A stretch of DNA of 64,000 nt from Pseudomonadota bacterium (GTDB lineage: Bacteria; Pseudomonadota; Gammaproteobacteria; Steroidobacterales; Steroidobacteraceae). The translations under genes were made by a program, and so were the position numbers. The stretch is taken from NCBI GenBank assembly GCA_021792555.1, contig JAJYUL010000004.1:82325-146324 (forward strand), read 5' to 3'. Shown here one piece after another: positions 1 through 8,920 of the stretch (its first letter is position 1; every line of letters starts with the position of its first letter). A model generated the notes under the pieces. It was not told the DNA's origin and ran no database searches. It saw only the letters and a list, made by a program, of their open reading frames with translations.

Positions 1-2
1 TG

Positions 3-164
3 AGCGGCACGAATGATTACCTGTTGCGCATCGTGGCGGCGAGCATGGAGGCGTACGAGCACTTCCTATCCACCCACCTGCTGCAGCTCGCCTCGGTCCG
101 CTCGGTCAACACCAGCTTCGTGCTGCGCACCAAGAAGTTCACCACGCAGCTGCCGCTCGGCTGA
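3..164 (+). CDS. Lrp/AsnC family transcriptional regulator, C-terminal fragment cut by the window edge
   Basis: The first bases encode 53 residues that end at a TGA at 162-164. They match the C-terminal effector-binding (RAM) domain of Lrp/AsnC regulators: the ligand-loop signature SGTNDYLLRIV is followed by an ending with the pattern VRSVNTSFVLRTKK. The intact Lrp gene at 17513-17995 ends in the same way (GEHDYLLRLV ... VVRVQSSFAMRTV), which supports the family call. The N-terminal helix-turn-helix lies outside the window. An amino-acid permease and an aminotransferase gene follow convergently and could be regulatory targets, but this is inference from position only. Confidence 0.8.
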   Translation, partial: SGTNDYLLRIVAASMEAYEHFLSTHLLQLASVRSVNTSFVLRTKKFTTQLPLG

Positions 165-174
165 GCGGCGCCGC

Positions 175-1521
175 TCAGGAGCCGCTCGGCCGAGCGCTCG
201 CGCCGAACAGGCGCCGGCCGAAACGAAACAACGGCCAACCGGTGAGGAAGATCGCGCCGCCGCCGAGCGCAAGTGCCGGCTGCAGCACCGCCACCCGCAC
301 CGCCACGGTGAGCAGACAAAGAATGTAGAACGCCGGCAGCAGCGGATAGCCGCGCATCGCAAAGCCGCCCTCGCCTTGCGCGCCGCGGCGCAGCACGAAC
401 AGAGTCGACGCGACCACGGCGAGCGTCACCGTATCGACCAGAATGACGTAATCGAGAAGCTTGGCGAACGAGCCGAGCACAAGCGCCGGCACCAACATCG
501 TCGCACCGAAGAACAGCAGGCCCGCCTCCTGCGCCTGGGTGCGGGCATTGACCTTGCCAAGGGCCTGCGGCAGCACCCCGTCCTCGGCCATCGCATAGAA
601 GGTGCGCGGCATGTGCACGATGGTCGCATTGACGAAGCCGGCGGCCGAGAAGAACACCACGACCGAAACCACCGCCTTGCCCGCCGCTCCGAACAGCGCG
701 CCGGTGAGCGCCGCGGCGACCAGGGGCGAGTCCGCCACGCCGCCCGCCCCGAGCACGTGTTGGTAGGCGAGATTCAGCAGCAGGTACAACGTCACCACGG
801 TCAGCACACCGGCGGCAATCGCGAGCGGGAAGCGCCCGCGCGCGTCCTTCAGGTCCGCCCCGAGATTCATCGTCAGGTGATAGCCGCCGTAAGCGTAAAA
901 GCACGGCACCAGCGCCGTGGCAAGCCGCAGCGGCCACGGCCCCTGCGCTGCACTATGCGGACCCGCGGCGAGCGGGGCCCGCCGTGCCAGGGCGAACGCG
1001 GCGATCACCAGGGCCGCCATGAGCGCGATCTTAAGCAGCGAGAGCACGTTCTGCGCGCGCGCCCCCAGGCTCACGCCGCGGTAATTGAACGCCAGCAGCA
1101 CCAGCATGGTCGCGCAGGCGAGCGCAAGCGTCGCGTGCGCATTCACGTAGCGGGCCGGCAGCAGCATCGGGCCGAGGTAATCGGCGCCGATGAACGCCAC
1201 CCCCGCCGCACCCGCTCCCTGCATGATGGTCTGCGACCAATTGAGCATGAAGGCGAGCGCGGGGTGATAGCAGTCCGCGACCACGCGGTAGTAGCCGCCC
1301 GCGCGCGGATGGCGCACGCCGATCTCGGCGAACACGAACGCGCCGATCAGACTGACGGCCCCGGCGAGGATCCAGGCGGTGAAGAACAGCATCGAGCCGC
1401 CGGCAGCGCGCGCCACGATGGCCGGCGTGCGGAAGATCCCGATGCCCACCACCAGGCTGAAGACCACCATGGCGGTGTCGAAGGTCGAGAGCCGCGGCTC
1501 GATGCGGGCCGCCTCACCCAT
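175..1521 (-). CDS. APC superfamily amino-acid permease
   Basis: Inner-membrane transporter of about 448 residues, nearly all of it hydrophobic segments compatible with 12 membrane helices. The first helix contains the unwound GIGIFRTP motif (about residues 26-33) typical of APC permeases of the LAT/amino-acid exchanger type, where the substrate backbone binds. Later APC features are the stretch around FNYRGV (about 145) and HMPRTFYAMAEDGVLP (about 310). It probably imports or exchanges an amino acid; the substrate cannot be read from sequence. A GTG lies one codon upstream of the chosen ATG. The start overlaps the 3' end of the aminotransferase gene, so the two are likely co-transcribed and translationally coupled. 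Confidence 0.88.
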   Translation of the reverse strand: MGEAARIEPRLSTFDTAMVVFSLVVGIGIFRTPAIVARAAGGSMLFFTAWILAGAVSLIGAFVFAEIGVRHPRAGGYYRVVADCYHPALAFMLNWSQTIMQGAGAAGVAFIGADYLGPMLLPARYVNAHATLALACATMLVLLAFNYRGVSLGARAQNVLSLLKIALMAALVIAAFALARRAPLAAGPHSAAQGPWPLRLATALVPCFYAYGGYHLTMNLGADLKDARGRFPLAIAAGVLTVVTLYLLLNLAYQHVLGAGGVADSPLVAAALTGALFGAAGKAVVSVVVFFSAAGFVNATIVHMPRTFYAMAEDGVLPQALGKVNARTQAQEAGLLFFGATMLVPALVLGSFAKLLDYVILVDTVTLAVVASTLFVLRRGAQGEGGFAMRGYPLLPAFYILCLLTVAVRVAVLQPALALGGGAIFLTGWPLFRFGRRLFGASARPSGS

Positions 1522-2701
1522 CACCGAAGCACTCGCTCAGCGCCGCGGCGAGGCGCCGAAACTGGCCGAGGTCGTTGTACAGCTGCGCCGAGATGCGCAG
1601 CAGCGGCGCCGGCTCGGGAAACAGCCACGTCTCGATGCCGCGCGCGCGGAACCAGCCGTGCAGCTGCCGGCAATCGAGTCCTTCGGCCGGCGCGCCCCGC
1701 CGCGGTGCGGGCAGCACGATCGAGGCCATCGAGCCGATCATGCTCTCGGGACACGGCGGCGCGACACCGAGCGCATCGAGCAGCACCGCGCGCGCCGCGA
1801 GCGCGAGCGCGCGATTGCGCGCCATCAGCTCCGGCCAGCCGCCGGGAAGCGCCGCGCCGAGGTGCTCCAGGGCGGCCGGGATGCACAGCCACGGCGTCGG
1901 GTCACAGGTGCCGGTCCAGTCGAACTCCGCGCGCAGGCCGCCCCCGTAGCCGTGACTGATGACCGTCGGATGGATGCATGCGTGACGGTCGGCGCGCACG
2001 TGCAGAAACGCCGCGCCCTTCGGCGCGCACAGCCACTTGTGGGCATTGCCCGTGTAGTAGGCCGCCCCGATGCGGCGCAGATCGAGCGGCACCATGCCGG
2101 GGGCATGGGCGCCGTCGATGAGCGTATCGACGCCGCGGGCGCTCAGCTCACTCACCAGGCGCTCGACCGGCAGGACGAGCGCCGTCGGACTGGTGACGTG
2201 ATCCACAAGCGCCAGGCGCGTGCGCGGCGAGACGGCCGCAAGCACTGCCGCGGACACTTCGTCCTCAGTTCGCAGCGGAAACGGCACAGGGGCCGTCACC
2301 ACCCGCGCGCCGGCCCGCGCCGCCACGAACTCCGCGCTCTTGCGGCAGGCGCCGTAGGTCTGACTGGTCAGCAGCAGCTCATCGCCAGGCTCGAGCGTGA
2401 GTGAGCGCAGCACCGCGTTCACCGCGGTCGTGGCGTTCGGGACGAACACCACATCGGCGCCATCGGCGCCGATGAAGCGCGCGAGCGTCGCACGCGCCGC
2501 ATCGAGACGTCCCGCGAGCGCGCCGTCGAGGAAATCCACCGGCTCGCGCTCCATCTCGGCGCGCAGGCGCGCCTGCACGCGCAGCACCGCCGCCGGGCAG
2601 GCGCCGAAGGAGCCGTGGTTGAGGTAGAGGACCTTCGGGTCGAGCCTAAAGAGCGAGGCGAAGCGATCGGACGGGGCGGGACGGTCCACGCGATGCTCCA
2701 C
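1514..2701 (-). CDS. Aminotransferase class V (isopenicillin N epimerase-like), PLP-dependent
   Basis: Fold-type I PLP enzyme of about 395 residues. Visible features are the N-terminal YLNHGSFG motif, the cofactor-binding aspartate in LIDGAHAPG (about 196) and the Schiff-base lysine in YTGNAHKWLCAPKG (about K222). This layout is typical of the CefD/isopenicillin N epimerase-like branch of class V aminotransferases, whose members act on diverse amino acids, so the substrate is unknown. The start is uncertain: the frame is open to a GTG at 2782, and I chose the GTG at 2701 because family homology begins shortly after it. No clear Shine-Dalgarno helps. It overlaps the downstream permease gene by a few bases, which suggests one amino-acid uptake and conversion unit. 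Confidence 0.83.
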   Translation of the reverse strand: MEHRVDRPAPSDRFASLFRLDPKVLYLNHGSFGACPAAVLRVQARLRAEMEREPVDFLDGALAGRLDAARATLARFIGADGADVVFVPNATTAVNAVLRSLTLEPGDELLLTSQTYGACRKSAEFVAARAGARVVTAPVPFPLRTEDEVSAAVLAAVSPRTRLALVDHVTSPTALVLPVERLVSELSARGVDTLIDGAHAPGMVPLDLRRIGAAYYTGNAHKWLCAPKGAAFLHVRADRHACIHPTVISHGYGGGLRAEFDWTGTCDPTPWLCIPAALEHLGAALPGGWPELMARNRALALAARAVLLDALGVAPPCPESMIGSMASIVLPAPRRGAPAEGLDCRQLHGWFRARGIETWLFPEPAPLLRISAQLYNDLGQFRRLAAALSECFGDG

Positions 2702-2904
2702 GGCCGGATTGACTGCGCGCAGTGTCGCAGGGCGTTGGGCTCGCGCACAAGTCGATTTCGCCGCACCGCCGGCACACCTCACCTTGCTCAGCCCGTGGCG
2801 CTACAATCGGCAGCGTCGATGCCTCGCCGTCTTCGAACCGAGGAACCGATGTCTGCCCGTGACACGATCATCCGCGCTCCGCCCGCCCTGCCGGCAGCCT
2901 CCGA

Positions 2905-4068
2905 ATGAATCATTGGTCGCTGATCTGGGCAAACCTCACTCGGCGCAGGGCGCGCTTCATCTTCACGCTCCTCTCGGTCATTTTCGCGTTCGCGCTGTTC
3001 GGTGTCCTGCTCGCATTGCGCCAGGCCTTCAATGCCGGCCCGCGCTTCGAGCGCGTCGCGCGGCTGCTGACTTTCAACGCAGTGTCGCTCGCCGTGCAGT
3101 TGCCGCTCGCCGATGCGCGCCAGATCGGCGCGGTGCCGGGCGTGCGCGCCGTCGATGCGCAGGCTTGGTTCGGCGGCTACTTCCGCGAACCCAGCAATGC
3201 GATTTACGCGCTCGCCGTGCAGGCGCGGCCATATCTGCAGGTCTACCCGCTATTGCAGCTGCCGCGCGCGCAGCGGCGTGCCTGGCTTGCCGATCGCCGC
3301 GGGGTGCTGATCGGCAGGGATCTCGCCAGACGCTACCGGTGGCGGATCGGCGCGCAGATTCCCTTGCGCTCGAGCATCTGGCGCAACCGCGACGGGACGA
3401 ACAGCTGGCAGGTGATCGTTGCGGGGATAGTGAGCAGCCCTGGCGGCAGGCAGAACAACCTGCTGCTGTTGCACTACCGATACCTGGATGATGCGCGCAC
3501 GTTCGCCAACGGCACGGCGAGCTTCTTCGTGCTGCGCATCGCCCATCCCGGGGAGGCGGACCGCATCGGCCGCGCGATCGATGCGCTGTTCGCGAACTCC
3601 CCGGAGCAGACCCGCACCGCGCCCGAGGCGGCCTTCGTGCGCGACTTCACCAGCCAGTTCGGCGACATTGCCGCCATCGTGTCGGCAGTGGTAAGCGCGG
3701 TGTTCTTCACGATGCTGCTCGTCACGGGCAACACCATGACGCAGTCGGTGCGCGAGCGGCTGCGGGAATTCGCGCTGCTGCGCTCGCTCGGCTTCGGCAC
3801 GCGGCGGCTCTGCGCGCTCATCCTGTTGGAATCCATGACCGTCACCGCACTCGGCGGCGCCCTCGGCCTCGCCGGGGCGTATGCGCTCGTGGCGAGCTTC
3901 AGCGGCATCTCCGCTGCGCTGCTGGAGTTCCTGCCCGGATTGCGCGTACCGTCTGCGGCCCTGCCCCTGGGCGGCGCGTTCATGCTGCTGCTCGGCGCGC
4001 TCGCGGCGATCCTGCCCATCGTCACGCTGCTGAATGCGCCGGCTGCGGCCGGCCTGCGCGAGGGCTGA
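2905..4068 (+). CDS. ABC transporter permease, FtsX/MacB-like (first of a pair)
   Basis: 387-residue inner-membrane protein. It has one N-terminal helix (about residues 18-38), a soluble periplasmic MacB-PCD-type domain (about 40-250), and three C-terminal helices. The last region carries the FtsX-domain signature, with the coupling segment VRERLREFALLRSLGFG between helices 2 and 3 (about 280-300). Such permeases work with an ATPase of the LolD/MacB type in lipoprotein, macrolide or lipid export. No ATP-binding subunit is encoded nearby, so the partner must be elsewhere. It stands divergent from the aminotransferase, and the second permease starts at its stop codon. Confidence 0.87.
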   Translation: MNHWSLIWANLTRRRARFIFTLLSVIFAFALFGVLLALRQAFNAGPRFERVARLLTFNAVSLAVQLPLADARQIGAVPGVRAVDAQAWFGGYFREPSNAIYALAVQARPYLQVYPLLQLPRAQRRAWLADRRGVLIGRDLARRYRWRIGAQIPLRSSIWRNRDGTNSWQVIVAGIVSSPGGRQNNLLLLHYRYLDDARTFANGTASFFVLRIAHPGEADRIGRAIDALFANSPEQTRTAPEAAFVRDFTSQFGDIAAIVSAVVSAVFFTMLLVTGNTMTQSVRERLREFALLRSLGFGTRRLCALILLESMTVTALGGALGLAGAYALVASFSGISAALLEFLPGLRVPSAALPLGGAFMLLLGALAAILPIVTLLNAPAAAGLREG

Positions 4069-4069
4069 G

Positions 4070-5251
4070 GTGCCTTGGCTGCGGCAAACCCTGCTCACGA
4101 GCGCGCACAGCCTCGGCACGCTCGGGCGACGGCTCGACTCCTCCCTCGCCGCGCTATTCGGCTTCGCCGGAGTGGTGCTCGTGCTGCTCGCGGTGCTCTC
4201 GATCCGCAGCGGGTTCCGCGCCACGCTTGCGGCGAGCGGCTCGCCGGACATCGCGATCGTGCTGCACGGCGGGGCCGGAACCGAGGTCAACAGCGTGCTC
4301 GGCGAGCAGCTGATCCCCGTGATCGCCCAGGCGCCCGGGATCGCGCGCTCGGGAGGGGAGCGGCTCATCTCCCCGCAGCTGCTCACCCAGGTGAGCCTCA
4401 CCAAACGCCTCACCGGCACCATGGCGGAGGTCTCCTTCCGCGGCGTCACGCCGCAGGCGCTGCGGATCGATCCGCGCCTGCGCATCGTGCGCGGCCGGAT
4501 GTTCACCCCGGGGCTCGATGAGATCATCGTCGGGGCCGACGCGGAGCGCGACTTCCGCGGCCTGCGGGTGGGCAACGTGCTGCATGCCGGGCCCTACCGC
4601 TGGCGCGTGGTCGGAGTGTTCGTCGACGGCGGCGGGCTGCACGACTCGGAGCTCTGGACGAGCCTGCCGGTCCTGCAGGGCGCGTACCACCGGGGCAGCT
4701 CGTTCAGCTCGCTCTACGTGCGGCTGCGCTCGAGCGCTGCGTTCGGGCGCTTCAAGCGCTTTCTCACCGCCAACCCGCGGCTCGACGTCAGCGTGCAGCG
4801 CGAAAGCGCCTACTTCGCCGCCCAGGCCCGCAACCTTGCGTTGTTCATCGACATCGTCGGCGGCGCCATCGCGCTGCTCATGGGCGGCGGCGCGGTGTTC
4901 GGCGCCGTCAACACGATGTACACGGCCGTGGCGGTGCGCGCCCGCGAGATCGCCACGCTGCGCGCGCTCGGATTCGCCCGCTCGGCGGTGCTGTGCTCGG
5001 TGCTGCTCGAGTCCGCGGCCCTCGCCGCCGTCGGCGGGCTCGGCGGCGCGGCGCTCGCCTATGCGCTCTTCAACGGCTTTCGCGCCACGACCTACAACCA
5101 GTTCAGCGTCGTCGCCTTCCGCTTCGCCGTCACGCCGCACCTGATCGTCCTCGGCATCCTGTACGCGCTCGCGCTCGGGATCGCCGGCGGTGCGCTGCCG
5201 GCGGTGCGCGCCGCGCGATTGTCGATCGCCGCGGGGCTGCGGCCGCAGTAG
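4070..5251 (+). CDS. ABC transporter permease, FtsX/MacB-like (second of a pair)
   Basis: About 393 residues with the same architecture as its upstream neighbour: one N-terminal helix, a periplasmic domain and three C-terminal helices, with the segment VRAREIATLRALGFARSAV at the coupling position. The two most likely form a heterodimer. I chose the GTG at 4070, one base after the upstream TGA at 4066-4068. An in-frame ATG at 4034 would add 12 basic residues and overlap the upstream gene by 35 bp. The gene ends 17 bp before the convergent thiolase gene. Function is inferred from family only, and no ATPase gene is present in the window. Confidence 0.86.
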   Translation: MPWLRQTLLTSAHSLGTLGRRLDSSLAALFGFAGVVLVLLAVLSIRSGFRATLAASGSPDIAIVLHGGAGTEVNSVLGEQLIPVIAQAPGIARSGGERLISPQLLTQVSLTKRLTGTMAEVSFRGVTPQALRIDPRLRIVRGRMFTPGLDEIIVGADAERDFRGLRVGNVLHAGPYRWRVVGVFVDGGGLHDSELWTSLPVLQGAYHRGSSFSSLYVRLRSSAAFGRFKRFLTANPRLDVSVQRESAYFAAQARNLALFIDIVGGAIALLMGGGAVFGAVNTMYTAVAVRAREIATLRALGFARSAVLCSVLLESAALAAVGGLGGAALAYALFNGFRATTYNQFSVVAFRFAVTPHLIVLGILYALALGIAGGALPAVRAARLSIAAGLRPQ

Positions 5252-5267
5252 ACGCAGGCGCGGCCCT

Positions 5268-6470
5268 TCAGAACACCTCGAAGATGCCCGCCGCCCCCAT
5301 GCCCGTGCCGATGCACATGGTGACCATGCCGTAGCCTCTCTCGCCCTTGTGGCGCATGCCGTGCACCAGCGTGGCCGTGCGGATCGCGCCGGTCGCCCCG
5401 AGCGGATGGCCGAGCGCGATCGCCCCGCCGTGCGGATTGACGCGCGCCGGATCGAGGTCAAGATCGCGGATCACCGCGAGGGACTGCGCCGCGAAGGCCT
5501 CGTTGAGCTCGATCCACTTCAGCGCATCCTGCTTCAGCCCCGCGCGCGACAGCGCGGCCGGGACGGCCTCCTTCGGGCCGATGCCCATGATCGCCGGCGG
5601 AACGCCCTTGACCGCGAAGTTCACGTAGCGCGCGAGCGGAGTCAGGTTGTAGCGCTTGAGCACCGCCTCTGACACGAGCACGACCGCGCCTGCGCCGTCC
5701 GAGGTCTGCGAGCTGTTGCCGGCAGTGACACTGCCCTTGGCGTCGAAGACGGGCTTGAGCTTCGCGAGCGCCTCGAGCGAGGTGTCCGCGCGCGGCCCCT
5801 CGTCCTCGCTCAGCCGCGTCACGGTGGTGCGCACCTCGCCGGTGGCCAGATCGGCCGTCCGGTAGGTGACCTCGAGCGGGGAGATTTCCGCGCTGAAGCC
5901 GCCGGCAGCCCGCGCCGCGAGCGCGCGGCGGTGCGACTCGAGCGCAAACGCGTCCTGGTCCTCCCGCGACACGCGCCACTGGAGCGCAACCTTCTCAGCC
6001 GTGATGCCCATGCCATAGGCGATCGCGTAGTTCTCCTCACGCTCGAAGACCCGCGGGTTGACCGCGACCTTGTTGCCCATCATCGGCACCATCGACATCG
6101 ACTCCGCGCCGCCGGCGATCACCACGTCTGCCTCGCCGAGGCGGATGCGGTCGGCCGCGATCTGCACCGCATTCAGCCCCGAGGAGCAGTAGCGGTTGAC
6201 CGTGACGCCGGGCACCGTTTCGGGCAGGCCGGCGAGCAGCGCCGCGACGCGCGCCATGTTCAGCCCCTGCTCGGCCTCGGGAAAGGCGCAGCCGACCACC
6301 ACGTCCTCGACCAGAGCCGGCTCGATCGCCGGCGTCTGCGCGAGCGCGCTCACCAGCGCGTGAACCAGCAGGTCATCCGGGCGCACCTGGCGCAGCATGC
6401 CGCGCGGCGCCTTGCCGACGGGCGTGCGGGTCGCGGCCACGATGTAGGCGTCTTGAATCTGTTTCGTCAT
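5268..6470 (-). CDS. Acetyl-CoA C-acyltransferase (3-ketoacyl-CoA thiolase), beta-oxidation
   Basis: 400-residue thiolase catalysing the last step of fatty-acid beta-oxidation, cleavage of 3-ketoacyl-CoA with CoA. The nucleophile Cys95 lies in NRYCSSGLN, the active-site His355 in GHPLGATG and the second cysteine Cys386 in CIGTGMGAAG. An ELNEAFAAQ motif is also present, so the enzyme looks intact. It is the last gene of a leftward unit after the HAD-ECH fusion (22-bp gap), and the TetR regulator lies further upstream. This pairing is like FadA/FadI with their multifunctional partners. Substrate chain length cannot be told. Confidence 0.92.
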   Translation of the reverse strand: MTKQIQDAYIVAATRTPVGKAPRGMLRQVRPDDLLVHALVSALAQTPAIEPALVEDVVVGCAFPEAEQGLNMARVAALLAGLPETVPGVTVNRYCSSGLNAVQIAADRIRLGEADVVIAGGAESMSMVPMMGNKVAVNPRVFEREENYAIAYGMGITAEKVALQWRVSREDQDAFALESHRRALAARAAGGFSAEISPLEVTYRTADLATGEVRTTVTRLSEDEGPRADTSLEALAKLKPVFDAKGSVTAGNSSQTSDGAGAVVLVSEAVLKRYNLTPLARYVNFAVKGVPPAIMGIGPKEAVPAALSRAGLKQDALKWIELNEAFAAQSLAVIRDLDLDPARVNPHGGAIALGHPLGATGAIRTATLVHGMRHKGERGYGMVTMCIGTGMGAAGIFEVF

Positions 6471-6491
6471 GAGAGTTCTCTCCCGTGCCGC

Positions 6492-8861
6492 TCAATTGCG
6501 CAGCGGCTTGCCGGTCTTGAGCGTATGCACGATGCGCTCCTGGGTCTTGGGGTTCTTCAGCAGCTCGACGAAGTGCCGCCGCTCGAGGGCGAGGATCCAG
6601 GACTCATCGACCTCGGTGCCCGCCTCGAGCTCACCGCCGGTCATCACCTCGGCGACGCGCGAGCCGATTTCGAAATCGTACGGACTGATGAAATGCCCCT
6701 CGAGCAGGTTCACCAGCTGCGATTTGATCGAAGCCGCCCCGGTGCGGCCGGCGACCGGGAAGCGCGCGCCGGCGAGCGGCGGGCGGTAGCCGCTCTCGGC
6801 CAGTGCGAGCGCCTGCTGTTTGGCGACGTAGAGCAGCTCATCGGCGTTGAACACCACCACGTCGCTCTCGCGCAGATAGCCGATCTGGCGCGCCTCGATG
6901 CCGCTGCCGGCGACCTTCGCAGTGGCGACCGCCATGTAGTAATCCTTCAGCGCCGCGAGCAGATCGCCGCGGCTCTCGCGGGCGGCGCGGCGCGCGAGCT
7001 CCTTGCAGCCGCCACCGCCCGGCAGCAGTCCGACGCCGACCTCGACCAGGCCGACGTACGACTCGAGCGCCGCCACGGCCCGGTCGCAGTGCATGACGAA
7101 CTCGCAGCCGCCGCCGAACACGTAGCCCTCGGTGGCCGCGACCGTCGGAATGAGGCTGTAGCGCAGGCGCATCGAGGTGCTCTGAAACCGGGCGATGACC
7201 GACTCGATGGTGGCCCAGTCGCCGGCGGCGAGCGCCGGGCGCAGCGCCTCGAGGTTCGCCCCGACCGAGAACGGCGGCTCGCTCTGCCAGATGACCAGCG
7301 CCCGGAAGCGCTGCTCGGCCAGATCGATGGCCTGGTTCAGGCCCTCGAGCGCCTCCGGACTGATCGAGTGCGCCTTGGTCTTGAAGGACGCGACCAGCAC
7401 ACCGTCGCCGCTCGTGAAGGCCCGCACGGCCGGGTTCTCGTAGACCGTCTCGCCGAGGTCGCGCCGCTCGCCGATGAGCGCCGGAGGAGCGAGCTGCCGT
7501 CGGTACACCGGCAGCTGCGGGCGGCGCACCAGCCGCTGCCCGCCCGCATCGTACGAGCCGTCCGGGGAGTGCACGCCGGTGCGTCCGGCCTCGCGCACCC
7601 ACTGCGGCAGCACAGCCTGCGAGAGCGTCTCACCGGCGCGGATGTCCGCCTCGATCCACTCGGCCACGCGCGACCAGCCGGCGGCCTGCCACAGCTCGAA
7701 CGGTCCGCGCTGCCAGCCAAAGCCCCAGCGCATGGCGAGATCGATGTCGCGCGCCGAATGGGCGATGTCCGCCAAGTGATAGGCGACGTAGTGAAAGGTG
7801 TCGCGCAAGGAGGCCCAGAGGAACTTCGCCTGCGGATGCGTGCTCGCGCGCAGCGCTGCGAACCGCTCGGCCACGTCCGCCATCTTCAGAATCTCGAGCA
7901 CCGAGGCATCGGCCTGCTCGCCGGCCGGCACGTGCGCGCCGCTCGCCGGATCGAGCACGAGCAGATCGCGGCCCTTCTTCTGATAGATGCCGCTCTTGCT
8001 CTTCGCCCCGAGCGCGCCGGCGGCGATCAGCTTCTCGAGCCACGGCGGCGCGACATACAAGCCGTGCCAGGGATCCTTCGGCAGACCCTCGCGCATGGTA
8101 CGCACGACGTGCGCGAAGGTGTCGAGGCCGACCACATCCGCGGTGCGGAACGTGGCGGACTTCGGCCGGCCGAGCTTCGGGCCGGTCAGATCGTCGACCA
8201 CATCGAATCGCAGGTTGTACTTGGCCGCGTTGGCCACCGTGGCCAGCATCGAGAACACCCCGACGCGGTTGGCGACGAAGTTCGGTGTGTCCTTGGCGCG
8301 GATCACGCCCTTGCCGAGCGTGGTGACGAGGAAGCTCTCGAGCTGATCGAGCATCCGCGCGTCGGAGGCGCGGCAGGCAATGAGCTCGGCAAGGTGCATG
8401 TAGCGCGGCGGATTGAAGAAATGCACCCCGCAGAAGCGCGCGCGCAGCGCCGGCGGGCACGCCTCGGCGAGCGCCTCGATCGACAGTCCCGAGGTGTTGG
8501 TGGCGAAGATCGCGCCGGCGCCGAGCGCGGGGGCGACCTTGTGGTACAGCTCGCGCTTCCAGTCGAGCCGCTCGGCGATGGCCTCGATCACCAGATCGCA
8601 CTCGGCGAGCCGGCCGAGATCCTGCGTGTAGTTGGCCGGCTCGATGAATGCCTCCAGGCCGCCTGCGGCGAGCGGCGGGGGCTGCTGCTTGCGCAGCGCC
8701 GCGATGGCTTTGGTGGCGATGCCGCTGCCACCCTCGCTGTCCGGCAGATCGAAAAGAACGGTCGGCACCGCGGCATTGACCAGATGGGCGGCGATCTGCG
8801 CACCCATCACGCCCGCCCCGAGCACGGCCACCTTGCGGATGATGAAATTCGTCTCAGACAT
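6492..8861 (-). CDS. 3-hydroxyacyl-CoA dehydrogenase / enoyl-CoA hydratase fusion, HAD-first (FadN-type order)
   Basis: 789-residue multifunctional beta-oxidation enzyme. The N-terminal Rossmann fold has the NAD motif VAVLGAGVMGAQIA (residues 11-24). The HAD C-terminal domains follow, including the catalytic-histidine segment CGVHFFNPPRYM and a second half around TFRTADVVGLDTFAHV. The C-terminal third (roughly 470-650) is a crotonase/enoyl-CoA hydratase domain with the oxyanion-hole stretches FSVGANLEAL and GYVFGGGCEF. Dehydrogenase first and hydratase last is the order of FadN-type proteins, the reverse of FadB/FadJ. It sits between the TetR regulator and the thiolase, consistent with one operon. 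Confidence 0.9.
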   Translation of the reverse strand: MSETNFIIRKVAVLGAGVMGAQIAAHLVNAAVPTVLFDLPDSEGGSGIATKAIAALRKQQPPPLAAGGLEAFIEPANYTQDLGRLAECDLVIEAIAERLDWKRELYHKVAPALGAGAIFATNTSGLSIEALAEACPPALRARFCGVHFFNPPRYMHLAELIACRASDARMLDQLESFLVTTLGKGVIRAKDTPNFVANRVGVFSMLATVANAAKYNLRFDVVDDLTGPKLGRPKSATFRTADVVGLDTFAHVVRTMREGLPKDPWHGLYVAPPWLEKLIAAGALGAKSKSGIYQKKGRDLLVLDPASGAHVPAGEQADASVLEILKMADVAERFAALRASTHPQAKFLWASLRDTFHYVAYHLADIAHSARDIDLAMRWGFGWQRGPFELWQAAGWSRVAEWIEADIRAGETLSQAVLPQWVREAGRTGVHSPDGSYDAGGQRLVRRPQLPVYRRQLAPPALIGERRDLGETVYENPAVRAFTSGDGVLVASFKTKAHSISPEALEGLNQAIDLAEQRFRALVIWQSEPPFSVGANLEALRPALAAGDWATIESVIARFQSTSMRLRYSLIPTVAATEGYVFGGGCEFVMHCDRAVAALESYVGLVEVGVGLLPGGGGCKELARRAARESRGDLLAALKDYYMAVATAKVAGSGIEARQIGYLRESDVVVFNADELLYVAKQQALALAESGYRPPLAGARFPVAGRTGAASIKSQLVNLLEGHFISPYDFEIGSRVAEVMTGGELEAGTEVDESWILALERRHFVELLKNPKTQERIVHTLKTGKPLRN

Positions 8862-8920
8862 GACTTCCCCTGCTGTCGCGGCCCGACGCGGGCGGACCGC
8901 TCACGATGCCTGCCGCGCGC

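Noticed and set aside
13..1959. Open frame of 648 codons on the plus strand at the left edge
   Set aside because: Antisense to the permease and aminotransferase genes; the real plus-strand signal at the edge is the short Lrp tail in another frame.
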